Shown here piece after piece: positions 33,016 through 43,114 of a stretch of DNA of 64,000 nucleotides. A model generated the notes under the pieces. It was not told the DNA's origin and did no database searches. It saw only the letters and a list, made by a program, of their open reading frames with translations. The number at the start of each line of letters is the position of its first letter. Position 1 is the first letter of the stretch. Origin of the DNA: MFD04580-c1 sp963702995 (GTDB lineage: Bacteria; Planctomycetota; Phycisphaerae; Tepidisphaerales; Tepidisphaeraceae). The stretch lies in the NCBI GenBank assembly GCA_963702995.1, contig OY969783.1:1612001-1676000 (forward strand), given 5' to 3'. The position numbers and the translations under genes were made by a program.

Positions 33016-34332
33016 ATGAAGATCTGGATCGGGTGCCTGCTGACGTCATTCGTCCTTTGCGACCTTCGTCTGGCGGCCGCCGCGGAGCCGTCGCGACCCA
33101 ATATCATCTTCGTCCTGGCTGATGACCTCGGCCTCGACGGGGTCAGTTGCTACGGGGCAAACAAGCACAAGACGCCGAACATTGACGCCCTGGCAGCCTC
33201 AGGCACCCGCTTCCAGACCTGCTACGCCTCTCCCCTGTGCGGGCCGACGCGTTGCCTGCTGATGACCGGCCGCTACGCGTTTCGAACCGGCGGGATCACG
33301 AATCAATCTTGGCGCACCGGCGGGCCGGGCGCGAAGTCCGCCGATGAATACCCGATGGCCAAAATGCTGAAGCAGGCCGGCTACGCCACAGGCGAGGCCG
33401 GCAAATGGCGGCAGGTGGGCCAGCTTCCAGGCGACTGGGGCTTCGACGAGTTCATCACTGACAATACCGCGTCGGGCTGGTACTGGAAGACGAACTACAA
33501 CAAGAACGGCAAGGAAATTGAACTGCCGGAGGGGACGTACGGGCCGGACGTGATCCAGAAGTTCATGTTCGACTTCATCGATCGTCACAAGTCTAAGCCG
33601 TTCTTCTTCTACTACGCGATGCACCTGGTCCACAAGCCGACGGTTCGAACGCCCGATACCGCCACCGGAACCTCGGACGTTGACAAGCTGTACGACGACA
33701 ACATCCGATACATGGACAAGCAAGTGGGCGACTTGATCGCCGAGCTTGAACGTCAGGGGTTGCGGAAGAACACACTGGTGATCTTTTCAGGGGACAATGG
33801 CACGGCGACAGGTTATCCGAGCACGGTGAACGGCCGCATGCTCAACGGTCACAAGGGGAGCATGTTGGAGGGGGGCTCGCGCGAGCCCTTCATCGCAAGC
33901 TGGCCGGGCGTAACGCCCGCGGGCAAGGTCTGTACGGACATCGTCAGCTTCGCCGACATGCACGCGACGTTCGGCGAAATTGCCGGCGTCAAGCTTCCGG
34001 ACGGCATCAAGACGGACGGCCAAAGCATCGCAGCCCAGATCAAGGGCGAGCCGGGTACGCCGCGAAAGTGGGCCTATGTCCAGCTCGGCGCGCACTGGTT
34101 CGTCCGCGAAGCGGGTTTCAAGATGAACGAGGCCGGTGAACTATTCGACATGAGCGATGCGCCCTTCGTTGAGAACCCCGTCGCCGAAGCGGCCGACACG
34201 CCCGAGAGTAAGGCCGCCCGCCAGCGCCTGGCGGCCGCGTTGGCGGAGCTCAACCCCTCCGCCGGGAAAGTCGATCGCGACGGCCCCGCCATCAAGGCGG
34301 CTCGGCAGGCGAAGAAGAATGCCAAGACGTGA
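33016..34332 (+). CDS. Secreted sulfatase (arylsulfatase family)
   Basis: A 438-residue sulfatase. A signal peptide (IGCLLTSFVLCDLRLAAAAE) precedes the typical start RPNIIFVLADDLGLDG, with the metal-binding Asp pair. The formylglycine motif CGPTRCLLMTGR (Cys near residue 75) matches C-x-P-x-R, so it needs a maturation enzyme encoded elsewhere. Later blocks FFFYYAMHLVHKP, VIFSGDNGTATGYP and GHKGSMLEGGSREPF are also standard. It removes sulfate esters from polysaccharides in the periplasm or outside; the substrate is unknown. Sulfatase abundance is typical of planctomycetes. Confidence 0.9.
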   Translation: MKIWIGCLLTSFVLCDLRLAAAAEPSRPNIIFVLADDLGLDGVSCYGANKHKTPNIDALAASGTRFQTCYASPLCGPTRCLLMTGRYAFRTGGITNQSWRTGGPGAKSADEYPMAKMLKQAGYATGEAGKWRQVGQLPGDWGFDEFITDNTASGWYWKTNYNKNGKEIELPEGTYGPDVIQKFMFDFIDRHKSKPFFFYYAMHLVHKPTVRTPDTATGTSDVDKLYDDNIRYMDKQVGDLIAELERQGLRKNTLVIFSGDNGTATGYPSTVNGRMLNGHKGSMLEGGSREPFIASWPGVTPAGKVCTDIVSFADMHATFGEIAGVKLPDGIKTDGQSIAAQIKGEPGTPRKWAYVQLGAHWFVREAGFKMNEAGELFDMSDAPFVENPVAEAADTPESKAARQRLAAALAELNPSAGKVDRDGPAIKAARQAKKNAKT

Positions 34333-34440
34333 GGGCGTTGCAGGAAGCGACCGCGTTGTTCGGCTCCTCGACCGGTGGCACGCCTCAAGCCAAGGGGGCA
34401 CTCGGTTTCAGGCCAGGCGCCTCCCCCCTACAATCGCCGC

Positions 34441-35388
34441 ATGGCCTGCCTGCGCGACCTGCCGCATGTGTATCGAACGGTCGGCGTGGTGACCTTCGCG
34501 CGCCGGATCTGGCGGGAGATCGAGGACGACAACCTCTTCACCTGGGCCGCCGCACTCGCTTACTCGTGGCTGTTCGCCATCTTCCCGTTCCTCATCTTCC
34601 TGCTGACCCTCGTCCCTTACCTGCCGGACAAAACCAAGGCGATCGCCGAGCGCGGGATCCACGATACGCTCTACCAGGCGCTTCCCTCCCCCGACGCGGC
34701 CGACACCGTCTGGCTCAACATCCGCGACAACGTAAAGAACCTGCTGCACCAGCGCCAGGGGCGGCTGTTGCCGCGATTGATGGGCATCGCCCTGTCGGTG
34801 TGGGCGGCCAGCGGCGGCATGAGCATGACTATGGCGGCGTTCGACAAATGCTACGACATCGAACGCGGCCGCTCGTTCCATAAGCAGCGCGCGCTGGCGA
34901 TGGGGTTGACGCTGTTCGTGGCGGTGAACATCGCCTTCATCGTCGCCCTGCTGCCGGTCGGCCGCTTTATGCGGGACTGGGTGATCGCGGAGGACCCCGA
35001 TCTGGCCGGGTCGTGGATGGTCTGCGTCTTTGACGTTGTGCGCTGGGCGACGGCGCTTTTCTTCATGACATCCACGCTGGCCGTGATCTACCACGTTGGG
35101 CCGGCGGTGCGCCAGAAGTTCCACTGGCTGACCCCCGGCGCCCTCTTCAGCGTCACGGTCTGGCTGGCGCTGGGGCTCTTGTTTCGGCTCTATCTCTCGC
35201 ACTTCGGCCGCTACAACGAGACATACGGGACGGTCGGCGGCGTGGCGGTGCTGCTGCTCTTCTTCTACGTGGACGCGCTGGTCCTTCTGATCGGCAGCGA
35301 AATCAACAGCGAGATCGATTTCCACGTTCACAGCCTGCGGAAAGGGACCCAGGATTTTCGAGGGGGTGCGTCGCAAGCACTGCGCTAG
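34441..35388 (+). CDS. YihY/BrkB-family integral membrane protein
   Basis: A 315-residue protein with six hydrophobic segments in YihY/UPF0761 order. Signature pieces are LFTWAAALAYSWLFAIFPFL near the N-terminus, LIALSVWAASGGM-like ALSVWAASGGMSMTMAAFDK, and GRYNETYGTVGGVAVLLLFF near the C-terminus, followed by INSEIDFHV. The family is often misnamed ribonuclease BN; its transport or envelope role is unproven. ATG 34441 begins the conserved part, and the upstream in-frame extension is discarded. The 125 bases after it hold nothing recognisable. Confidence 0.88.
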   Translation: MACLRDLPHVYRTVGVVTFARRIWREIEDDNLFTWAAALAYSWLFAIFPFLIFLLTLVPYLPDKTKAIAERGIHDTLYQALPSPDAADTVWLNIRDNVKNLLHQRQGRLLPRLMGIALSVWAASGGMSMTMAAFDKCYDIERGRSFHKQRALAMGLTLFVAVNIAFIVALLPVGRFMRDWVIAEDPDLAGSWMVCVFDVVRWATALFFMTSTLAVIYHVGPAVRQKFHWLTPGALFSVTVWLALGLLFRLYLSHFGRYNETYGTVGGVAVLLLFFYVDALVLLIGSEINSEIDFHVHSLRKGTQDFRGGASQALR

Positions 35389-35513
35389 CCACTGCCCCGT
35401 ATTCGAGCGGGCGACGCGGCGACAGGGAGTGGGCGCCCGACCTTCTACGACAACAAAGAGGGCGTCTAAGACCAGCAAGGCTCATCGGAAACAAAAATAC
35501 CTTCTGACCCCTT

Positions 35514-37624
35514 TTATTTCACGCTGATCTTCCAGATCCCCCAGGCGCCGCCGCGGTTTGAGCGGAAGTAGAGCGCGCGGCCGGTGATGTCCCAGGCGGG
35601 GCAGTCGTCCCAGCTTCCGTTCGCGGTGACCTGGGTGACGTTCTGCGGGTGGGCGATGTCCATCGCCCAGATGTTGTAATCGCCCGGCTTGGCCGCTCCC
35701 TTGTCGCCGCGCGGGCGCGGTCGGAGGCGAAGGCGATCTTGGCGCCGTCGGTGGACCAGACGGCGTCGAAGTCGTCGGCGTCGAAGGTATTCGTCAGGTT
35801 GATCGGCAGGCCCCCCTTATCGGAGACGGTGAACAGGTCACGGCGGCCGCCGGCGCCGGGGGCGGAGAAGAGGACCGAATCGGCCTTGGGGCTCACGCGC
35901 GGTTGCTGCCCCGCCTGCGCCAGATCGACCCGGGCAGGCTCGTTCAGGGTCGAGAAATAGAGTCGCGGGTCCGCGCGGCCGTCGAGCAACGACTGAAAAA
36001 AGAGGCGTTGGCGCGGCTGGGAATCGAGCGACGGCCAGAGATCATCAACGCCCCCCTCGGGCTCGAGCAAGGCCGTCGCGGCGGCCGACGCGTCAACGGG
36101 GATCGACCAGATCGACAAGCGCCGCTCGCTCACGGGCGTGGTATCCCTGCCGGCCGCCCGGTTGGTGCTGAACAGGACGCGCGCGCCGTCGGGAGAGATC
36201 GACGGCGTCAATACGAGCGCCGTGTCATCTCCAATCGGGCGAGCCTTGCCCGATTCCAGGTCGAGCACGTTGAGCTGGCCGTGAAGTTCGCCGGAAGCGG
36301 CCGCCGTGAGTGTCGTGAAGACGATCAGCGAGCCGTCCGGCGAGACGGCCAGGCTGTCGATTGTCACCCCGCGGGCCGCCTGGTAGAGCGGGGCCGGTCC
36401 GACGCCGACCCCCGGCGGCTCCGAGACGTCGCGCATGGCGGTGGTCTGGACGATTTCGGCGTTCATCCGCCAGCCGCGGTCGGCCCGGCTGAAACGGGGG
36501 CGCGCCAGAGGCACCTGGCGCGTCTTCACCTCGGCCAGCGAAACCTTGTAATCCTGGCGGCCGTCGTCCCAGGGGATTGCGAACGGCGCCGATTCCCAGT
36601 CGGCCCCTTTGACCTTGGTCGCGGCGGTGCCGGCGAAGGTCTTGAGCGAGCCCTTGTCGTCCGACGGGGTGAATGCGAGCGTCGTCGTCGAGACGCCGTT
36701 TGCGTCGCGCGGCAGCTCCGTCCCGTCGAGCCGCACCACCGCGCCAGGCGGGTCGGTCGTGATGCGAACCAGCTTCGATCGGGAGGCCAGCTCCAGCTTG
36801 TAGTCGGTGCGGCCGTCGTCCCAACTGAACTTCAGTTCAGCGTCAAAGTAGCCCGGCTTCTTCGCCGTGAGCCGCTGCGGCACCCATTCGTTGGTGTCCG
36901 GATCGATCGGCACGGCGTAGTTCAGCAGGCTCACCGGCTCTTCCCCGCGGGACTCGCCGTTGAGGAATACCTCGGCGTGCGGCGGGATGGTGGTGATGTG
37001 CAGGTCTTTGCGAAGCGGCTCCAGCGGCAAGGCGTAGGCCAGCGACTGGTCGATCCATCGAACCGGCAGCTCCACCGGCTTGTACTTCGCGCGGACGGCC
37101 GTCACGGTGTGATCGATCCACTTGTTGTTCGCGTCAACCGTGAACTCCAGGTCCGTCGTGATCTGGCTGACCGGCTCGTTGCTCAGGGGCTTTCCGTCAA
37201 CGCTGATGATCGCCTTCAGAGGGACGGGCGTCACGCCGAACGTCACGCGTCGGCTACGCGGCCGCAGGGTGATCGACAGGCTGTCGGTGACGAGGTCTTC
37301 CCGGGGTCGATCGATCGCGTCGCGATGATCCAGTTGCCGGGCGATCACCGCCCCGCCGCTCGCGGCGGCCGCCGTTTCGACCAGATCGACATGCTCGTCC
37401 TTGAAGCCGTAGCGGGTGACGGTGATGTGATGCGTCTTCTCCGTCGAGAAGTCCATCCGTTCCACGATGTTGCCGCGCCCGACGCCTTGTCCGTCGATCA
37501 GGATCAGCGCGTCGTCGGGCTTGGTGGTGATGGACATGGCGCGCCCCGACGGTGCGCAGCCGGCCGCCGTGACCGCCGCGAACAGAGCGCAACAGGACCA
37601 GACCCACGAGCGGAGCCGACTCAA
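35514..37624 (-). CDS. Lipoprotein with PEGA domains and C-terminal TolB-like propeller (one frameshift)
   Basis: About 703 residues. The TTG start at 37624 follows a strong AAGGAGG (37630-37636). The signal peptide ends in a lipobox (VTAAGC), so it is lipid-anchored. PEGA-type repeats follow: DDALILIDGQGVGRGNIVER, PHAEVFLNGESRGEEPVSLL and PPGAVVRLDGTELP. The C-terminal third is a WD40/TolB-like propeller (VSPDGSLIVFTT, ISPDGARVLFSTNRAAGRD, STDGAKIAFASDRAR). A missing base near 35716 shifts the last about 65 residues. The alternate frame gives GDYNIWAMDIAHPQNVTQVT and ALYFRSNRGGAWGIWK to a TAA at 35514. It is probably a periplasmic or outer-membrane interaction protein. Confidence 0.8.
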
Positions 37625-37733
37625 CGCAACCTCCTTGAAGGGATCAAGCGACGCGGACAGTGGTACCGAAAACGTCCGGCCCTGTAAATGCGGGTTACAT
37701 GAAGCTGGCGTGGTGCAGAAACGTTCAGTCCCT

Positions 37734-37961
37734 CTTAACACTACAGCGCTACCTCGCGAATTGCGGCGCAACGAAGAAGGCAAAATCCGAAGCCCGAAAT
37801 CCGAAGGAGTGACCAAGCGGAAAGAAAAAAAACCGATGAAAGCGGATGCGGACCGAGCAACGTTTTCCGCTTCGTCTGCTTTTCAGCTTCCCTGAAATTT
37901 CGTGGTTCGGATTTCAATTTTTTGGCAAGGCTTTACGGCTGTTCAGCGCTGTAGTGTTAAG
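37734..37961. mobile_element. 228-bp MITE-like element with 17-bp terminal inverted repeats
   Basis: CTTAACACTACAGCGCT (37734-37750) is perfectly inverted by AGCGCTGTAGTGTTAAG (37945-37961). The interior is A-rich (ATCCGAAGCCCGAAATCCGA, then GGAAAGAAAAAAAACCGATG) and shares its AATCCGAAG units with the repeat at 10258-10435. No coding potential for a transposase is present, so it would be moved in trans. It lies between the lipoprotein promoter and the end of the ArsR-family gene. Confidence 0.75.
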
Positions 37962-38069
37962 TTCGAGGGCGGTCGGGGAACCGCGCGGAGCGACGGGATA
38001 AGGCGAAGCCCGCCGGCGGCCGCGGGAACCATGTAACGTGCGATCGCGTGCGCCGCGCGGGCGAGGCGC

Positions 38070-38387
38070 TCATTGCTCCGGCGTCAGCTCGAGGCGACAG
38101 CATCCGAAATCCAACGCGGTGACCGGCGTACCGTCGGGGTGCCGTGCGAGCCGCGGCGTCAGCTCGTAGTAGACAAAGCGGCCCCTTTTTTCGCCGGAGA
38201 TGAGCCCGGCGATCCGCAACTGCTTGAGATGATGCGAGATGTTGGGCACGACGGAATTGAGCCGCCGGCAGATCTCCCCCACCGGCTGCGGCCCCGCCTG
38301 AAGGCACTGGATGATCCGGAGCCGCTCAGGGTCGCCCAGGGCCTTGAGGTACTTGGAGCATTCGTCGGAGTTAAGGCGGTCCGGCAT
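38070..38387 (-). CDS. ArsR-family transcriptional regulator
   Basis: A 105-residue winged-helix protein: KYLKALGDPERLRIIQCLQA, PVGEICRRLNSVVPNISHHL, KQLRIAGLISGEKRGRFVYY, the standard ArsR/SmtB order. The metal-sensing CxC in helix 3 is absent (the motif reads VPNISHHL). A CC pair near the C-terminus (FGCCRLEL) could bind a ligand or metal. The start at 38387 (MPDRLNSDE) is preferred over 38447. Operator targets are not visible with certainty. The nearest gene upstream in its reading direction is the porin. Confidence 0.85.
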   Translation of the reverse strand: MPDRLNSDECSKYLKALGDPERLRIIQCLQAGPQPVGEICRRLNSVVPNISHHLKQLRIAGLISGEKRGRFVYYELTPRLARHPDGTPVTALDFGCCRLELTPEQ

Positions 38388-38591
38388 CGCACCACCGGGC
38401 CGGGGTGCGACGGTTGGCAGGCTTCGGTTGGGATGCTCGATGGGCACGAGACAGCAGCTTACCCGCGATGGAGCGAAAGAATCTACGTCGGATCCGCGGG
38501 AGGCCCGCGCCGGGTGTGGCCCGCGCCGGGCGTGGCCCGTCTATTCTTGCAAACCGACTGCGCGGCACCGAAACCGGCCGGGGCGCTTCCC

Positions 38592-38651
38592 GGGAACGCC
38601 GACGTCCCCGTCGGCCTCCCGCGTCGAGCCGACGAGGACGTCGGCGTTCCC
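38592..38651. repeat. Hairpin repeat GGGAACGCCGACGTCC
   Basis: Arms GGGAACGCCGACGTCCCCGT (38592-38611, continuing to 38615) and GCCGACGAGGACGTCGGCGT (38628-38647, continuing to 38651) pair in 23 of 24 positions around a 12-base loop. It sits in the 300-base space between the ArsR-family and porin genes. I have seen this type of repeat in other planctomycete genomes, but cannot check its copy number here. Confidence 0.6.
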
Positions 38652-38677
38652 AGTAAGCCGCCGGCCCTATCTCGGCG

Positions 38678-38710
38678 GCCCGCACCACCCCCACGGCGGG
38701 TGGTGCGGGC
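38678..38710 (-). terminator. Likely terminator hairpin after the porin gene
   Basis: A perfect 13-bp stem GCCCGCACCACCC (38678-38690) with GGGTGGTGCGGGC (38698-38710), 37 bases past the porin stop in its reading direction. It has no T-run, so it may only stabilise the mRNA 3' end. Confidence 0.4.
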
Positions 38711-38746
38711 AGTGAGGCCCGGCGGGCTCGCCGTCCGCGGCAACGC

Positions 38747-40160
38747 TCACATTGCAAGCTGAAAGTTGGCGCGCAGCAGCAGTTCGCTGCCACCGCCGTT
38801 GGCCAGGACCCCCGTGCCGTCGTCGCTGATGGGCGAGCCGGTCGGCAGGTAGTCAACGTCGAAGGTGAACTTCGCCCCCTGTCCGTAAACGTAGTAGTTG
38901 AAGCCTGCCGTGATCTCATTGACGCTGCCATGCAGGCCCGGCGAAAGCGTGTCGCCGTCCAGCTTCATGTAAGAGTAGCGGACGAACGGCTCGATGTGGT
39001 CGTCGATCGCGTAGCTCGCCTGCGCGGAGGCTCCAGTCGTACGTGTCGCCGATCGCGGCCCCGTTTAATTCGTTGTGGCGCGTATAGCGGCCGAGATAGG
39101 CGCCGTAGAGGCCGAGATGGCCGGTCTTGTAGATTGCGTCAACCACGTGGCGGAAGGCGGCCGCGGGGCCGATTCGCTGTAATCCAGCCCGCCGCCGAGG
39201 ACCATCAGGTCCTTCTTGTTGCCGAGCGCCGTCGCGGCGTGGTACTGGCCCCAGTCGCCGAACAGCTTGTATTCCACTCGGGCGGCCGCGCCCCAATCCG
39301 CGACGTTCGTCGGGTAATCCTGGAACGTCTGGTTGGCGCTGGCGAACCCGTCCGTCAGCGCGACCTCCGATCTGAAGGGGCCGTTGTTGTCGTAGATCAG
39401 GCTCAGCCCGTGGGTGAAAGCATCCCCGCCGGCCAGCGTATCGACCACCAGCGTGCGCTCGACGGCGACGAACTCGGCGCTGCCGCCCAATTGCTCCTTG
39501 TCGAACGGCTCCTTGATCTGGCCGCCGCGGATGCTCCAGGGGGAGTTGGGGATCTGGTATTGAGCGAACGCGAGCTCCAGGATCGGGCGGCCGTTGTGGC
39601 GATCCGTATCCCAGAGGAACAGGTACGAAAGGTCCTTGCTGAAGACGTTCCCTTCCGCGCCGAACTCCATGCGCCGGATTTCGAAGCCGTTGTCGCTGTT
39701 CTCCGACGCGAAGGGGCCGGCGGCGTGGTCGCGGAAATTCGTGTTGTCACGAAAGACAAAGTGGAACATCGGATGCAGGCGGAACTCGCCGTCAGACGTG
39801 CTCAACTCCAGGCTGCCGTTGTTGAAGCGCGTGTTCACGGTGCCAAGGCTCAACGGGCTGGCCTCGGCCGCCGCCTTGACGCGCTCGCGCGTCGCCTGAA
39901 CGTCGGTTTGCTCCGACTCCAGCTTCTGGACCATCGATTCAAGCTGGGCGACTTTACGCCGCACGTCCGGCGCGTTTTCGCCGCGCTCCGCTTCGAGCTT
40001 TTGAACCTTTGATTCGAGCCGAGCCACTTTATCGAGCAGCTCCTGCGTCGTCGGCTGCGTTGACGGCACGGCCGCCGCTTCGTCGGCGGCCGCGATTCGA
40101 CGCGCCGGCGATGCCGCCAAGAAGCGCGACGCCGACGGCGGCGCGATATGCAAAGCCCAT
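38747..40160 (-). CDS. Phosphate-selective porin O/P-like outer-membrane protein (three indels)
   Basis: About 470 residues assembled from four frame segments. ATG 40160 has GGAGG 6 bases upstream and gives a signal peptide MGFAYRAAVGVALLGGIAG. After an indel near 40100 the mature part begins with a coiled coil (ELLDKVARLESKVQKLEAER, VAQLESMVQKLESEQ). The barrel follows: SDGEFRLHPMFHFVFRD, NGFEIRRMEFGAEGNVFSKD, GQIKEPFDKEQLGGS. After indels near 39163 and 39030 it continues AFRHVVDAIYKTGHLGLYGA and MKLDGDTLSPGLHGSVNEIT, ending LLLRANFQLAM, with an aromatic-rich final strand. It is probably an anion or oligosaccharide channel in the outer membrane. Confidence 0.78.
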
Positions 40161-40393
40161 GACAGTCCTCCATTCCACACGATCCCCCGGCGCCGGCACC
40201 CCTCGCGAGCCGGCGACACCGCCGGCCACGGTTCGATGAGGGTCGAGCCAGGGGTCATCAATGACTTGAAACAACGAGAAATGCCCAAACCCAGCGACGT
40301 ACCGACCCCCGCGTGGCCGCCGCCGCGACCACATTGTGACGAGGGATCGGTTGTTGACGCACGGGGTAAAGGATCAGCCCGTGCCGGGCGGGG
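40161..40393. other. Porin upstream region
   Basis: About 230 bases between the porin start and the end of the oxidoreductase gene, both on the minus strand. Nothing beyond the ribosome site at the porin start is recognised. Confidence 0.4.
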
Positions 40394-42903
40394 TCAGGCC
40401 TTCTTCACCCGGCACGCGAAGCACTTGTAGGCCTGCTGGCCTGAGAGATTGTCGAAATACCGATCATCCGTGAGCAGGTTCGCCGGCTCATACAGCGGGT
40501 CGCCGAACTCCAAGGCGACCTTCTGCATCGGGCCGAACGTGTTAGGGACGAAGATCGTGTCCTGCCGGATGCCGTCCCAGATCAGGGCGGTCCCTGTGCA
40601 CGCGCCGCGCGGGCTCTCGACCACGACTTCATCGTCGTTCCCGATCCCCGCGGCGGCCGCCGTCTTCGGGTGGATCTGGATGAGGCGAATGCCGTTCATC
40701 TGCTTGCCGGTCCAGGTCCACTGCGTGACGCCCGCAAAGTGGACGACGCTGGGGCGGCCGATCATCCCCATCAGCGGGAACTCCTTGTGGACCGCGCCGC
40801 TGGAGAGGGCGCCGATCTTCACCATCGGCGTGAGCGAGCCCGGGTTCACCGGGTTGGGGACAAACTCCTTGGTGTATTCGATCGTCGGGTGCTGCCCTGT
40901 CACCTCCGGGTGCGTGAAGAACGAGGGAAGCGCCGCGTGCCCCGCCGTGGCGAGCTTCCGCTGGATCTCGGGCGTGAAGATTTCGATCTTGCCGCTGGGG
41001 GTAAGGAAGCGTTTGCCCTTGTTCTTCGGGTCGAGGGATTCGGCGGCCGCGTACCAGCTTGGGTGGTCGAGGTAGAGCGTGCTGACGCCGGGATGATCGA
41101 GCGTGGGGCAGGGCCAGCGGAGCGGCTCGGCGCGCTTCTCCATCCGCTCGGCCGTCATGCCGCCGACGCCGGGGGTCAATTTGACGAACGTCGCCCAGAG
41201 GTTGCGATAGTCCTTCCACTCGACGGGGAAGTTCTTGGTCCAGTATTCCGGGGGGTTCTTCGTATCAACCTTCGCCATCGCGTGGGCCAGGTTGACCCAG
41301 ATCTCGATATCCGGCTTGGACTCACCGACGCGCGGCACCGCCTGCTTCTGCCAGCGGATGGCCCGGTCGTCGCGCCGCATGTAGACCGTCTCCATCTCCA
41401 GCCCGCTGCAGACGGGGAGAATCACGTCGGCGTAGTACGCGGCCTCTTCCATGAACAAGCCGGTGTAGGCGTAGAACTCCAGCTTTTTGTACGCCTCGCG
41501 CACCTTGGTGGTGTTCGCCGACCCGAGGATCGGGTTGCCGCAGGTGAGGATGGCCTTCAGGGCGTACGGCTTGGCGTCGAGGATCGCATCGGGGAAGAAG
41601 TCGGGCCGACCGGCAGCGCGACGTCTTTCTTGGGCGTGTCGCCTTCGACCGGCGGAAGGTTAAGCCCGCCCGGCCATGTGTTGTGCATGAAGTTGCAGCC
41701 GCCGCCGTTGACGCCCACGTTGCCCGTGATGGCGGCGAGGAAGGCGAGAGTGCGATAGGTGTCGAACGCCCCAAGCTGGTGCGAGATGCCGGCGTTGCAA
41801 AAGATCGCCGCCGGCTTGGCCGCGGCGTACCCTTCGGCGATCCGCCTGATCGTGGCGGCCGGGACGCCGGTGACGCCCTGGGCCCACTCCGGCGTGTACT
41901 GCTTCTCGGCCAGGTGCTTTTTCAACTCGTCAAACCCGACCACCCACTTGGCGACGAACGGCGCATCGTACAGGTTCCCGGCGACAACGTGCTGAAGCAT
42001 CGCCAGCACCAGGGCCAGGTCCGTATGCGGCTTGGGGGCGACCCACTCGTCCGCCTGGGCGCCGGTGGGCGTGAGGCGCGGGTCCACCACGACGAGCTTT
42101 GCACGGGTTTTCCGCCGGCTGCGCAGCAGGTACTCGAACGTGACGGGATGCGTCTCGGCCTGATTGGTGCCGAGGAACAGAAAGTATTTGGAAGAGCCAA
42201 GGTCTTCTTTCCCCGTCGCCCCGTCCACGCCGTAGCCGTTGGTGAAGTTGCCCAGGCCGAACGTCCAGCCGAGGGCGTCGCCGCCGGCGTCGTTGCAGAC
42301 CGGGCCGACGTCGGTGTCATTGGGGCTGCCGAGCAACGTGAAGAAGCGGCCGACGACCGACCCTGTGCCGCGCGGCAGGCGGCCGGAAGTCTTGTTGGCG
42401 ATCGTGTGCGCCTCCCCCGCGTCCCGCAGCGCCACCAGCTTCTTCGCGATGATCCCCAGCGCCTCGTCCCAGGAGACCGGTTCAAACTTCGAATCGGGCG
42501 AGCCCTTCTCGCCGCCGACCCGCTTCAGCGGCGTCGTCAGCCGCAGGCGGTTGTAGACGAGTTGGGCCATCATCGGCCCTTTCACACACAGACCGCCGGC
42601 CTGAACCGGGTCCTCGGTCTCACCCGTGATGTCGATGACGCGGCCGGCCTTCAGGTGGACCTTGAGCCGACAGAGCGAGTTGCAGAACTGGCATGCACTA
42701 TCGACGATCGTGTCGGGCTGAAGCGCGTTGGATTGCTGGGTCAGGTCGAATTCCGCGGGGGCGGCCGCCGTCGCTCCCGGAGGGGCTTTCCCCGCCTCCG
42801 CGCAGCCGATCAACCCTGACGCGGGGATTGCCGCGGCGGCCGTTGCGATTGCTCCTTTGAAGAATTTGCGCCGCGACAGGTCAACATTCTGTGGTTCAGA
42901 CAT
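40394..42903 (-). CDS. Tat-exported molybdopterin oxidoreductase, DMSO-reductase family (one frameshift)
   Basis: About 836 residues joined across one missing base near 41610. The N-terminus has a twin-arginine signal (LSRRKFFKGAIATAAAAIP), and a Cys in GLIGC. The [4Fe-4S] motif is CQFCNSLC followed by GLCVKGP. The molybdopterin domains follow (PVSWDEALGIIAKK, KTSGRLPRGTGSVVGRFF, FLFLGTNQAETHPVTFEYLL). Cys in DVGPVCNDAGGDALG is a likely Mo ligand. The C-terminal part carries the dinucleotide-binding domain (IHPKTAAAAGIGNDDEVVVE). It resembles the thiosulfate/polysulfide/arsenate reductase branch, but the substrate cannot be read. No iron-sulfur or membrane partner is next to it. The oxyanion/MoeB cluster at 19.4-23.2 kb could feed its cofactor. 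Confidence 0.85.
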
Positions 42904-43114
42904 GAATCCCTCGATCCGATTGAAGCCCCTGGACGCCGGAGCAGCACTCTAACGTTCGTTTGAACGTTATTCAATCGACATGGCGGGATCGTCGGCTCGA
43001 GGTGGAACGGGGATGCGGGGCGCGGCTGGCGGTGCCACCACGGCCGGGTGGCGTGGCAGGCCACGCCCTATTTCGGTCGAGATGGGGTCGGCGGGGTCGT
43101 GTGACCCGGGGACG

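Noticed and set aside
35903..37687. A 594-codon plus-strand open frame
   Set aside because: It is antisense to the PEGA/TolB lipoprotein, whose signal peptide, ribosome site and domains are clear.
38505..38545. A CRISPR-like or tandem array in the G+C-rich segment between the ArsR-family and porin genes
   Set aside because: Only two to three short GTGGCCCGCGCCGGG-type units without spacers; simple low-complexity repetition.
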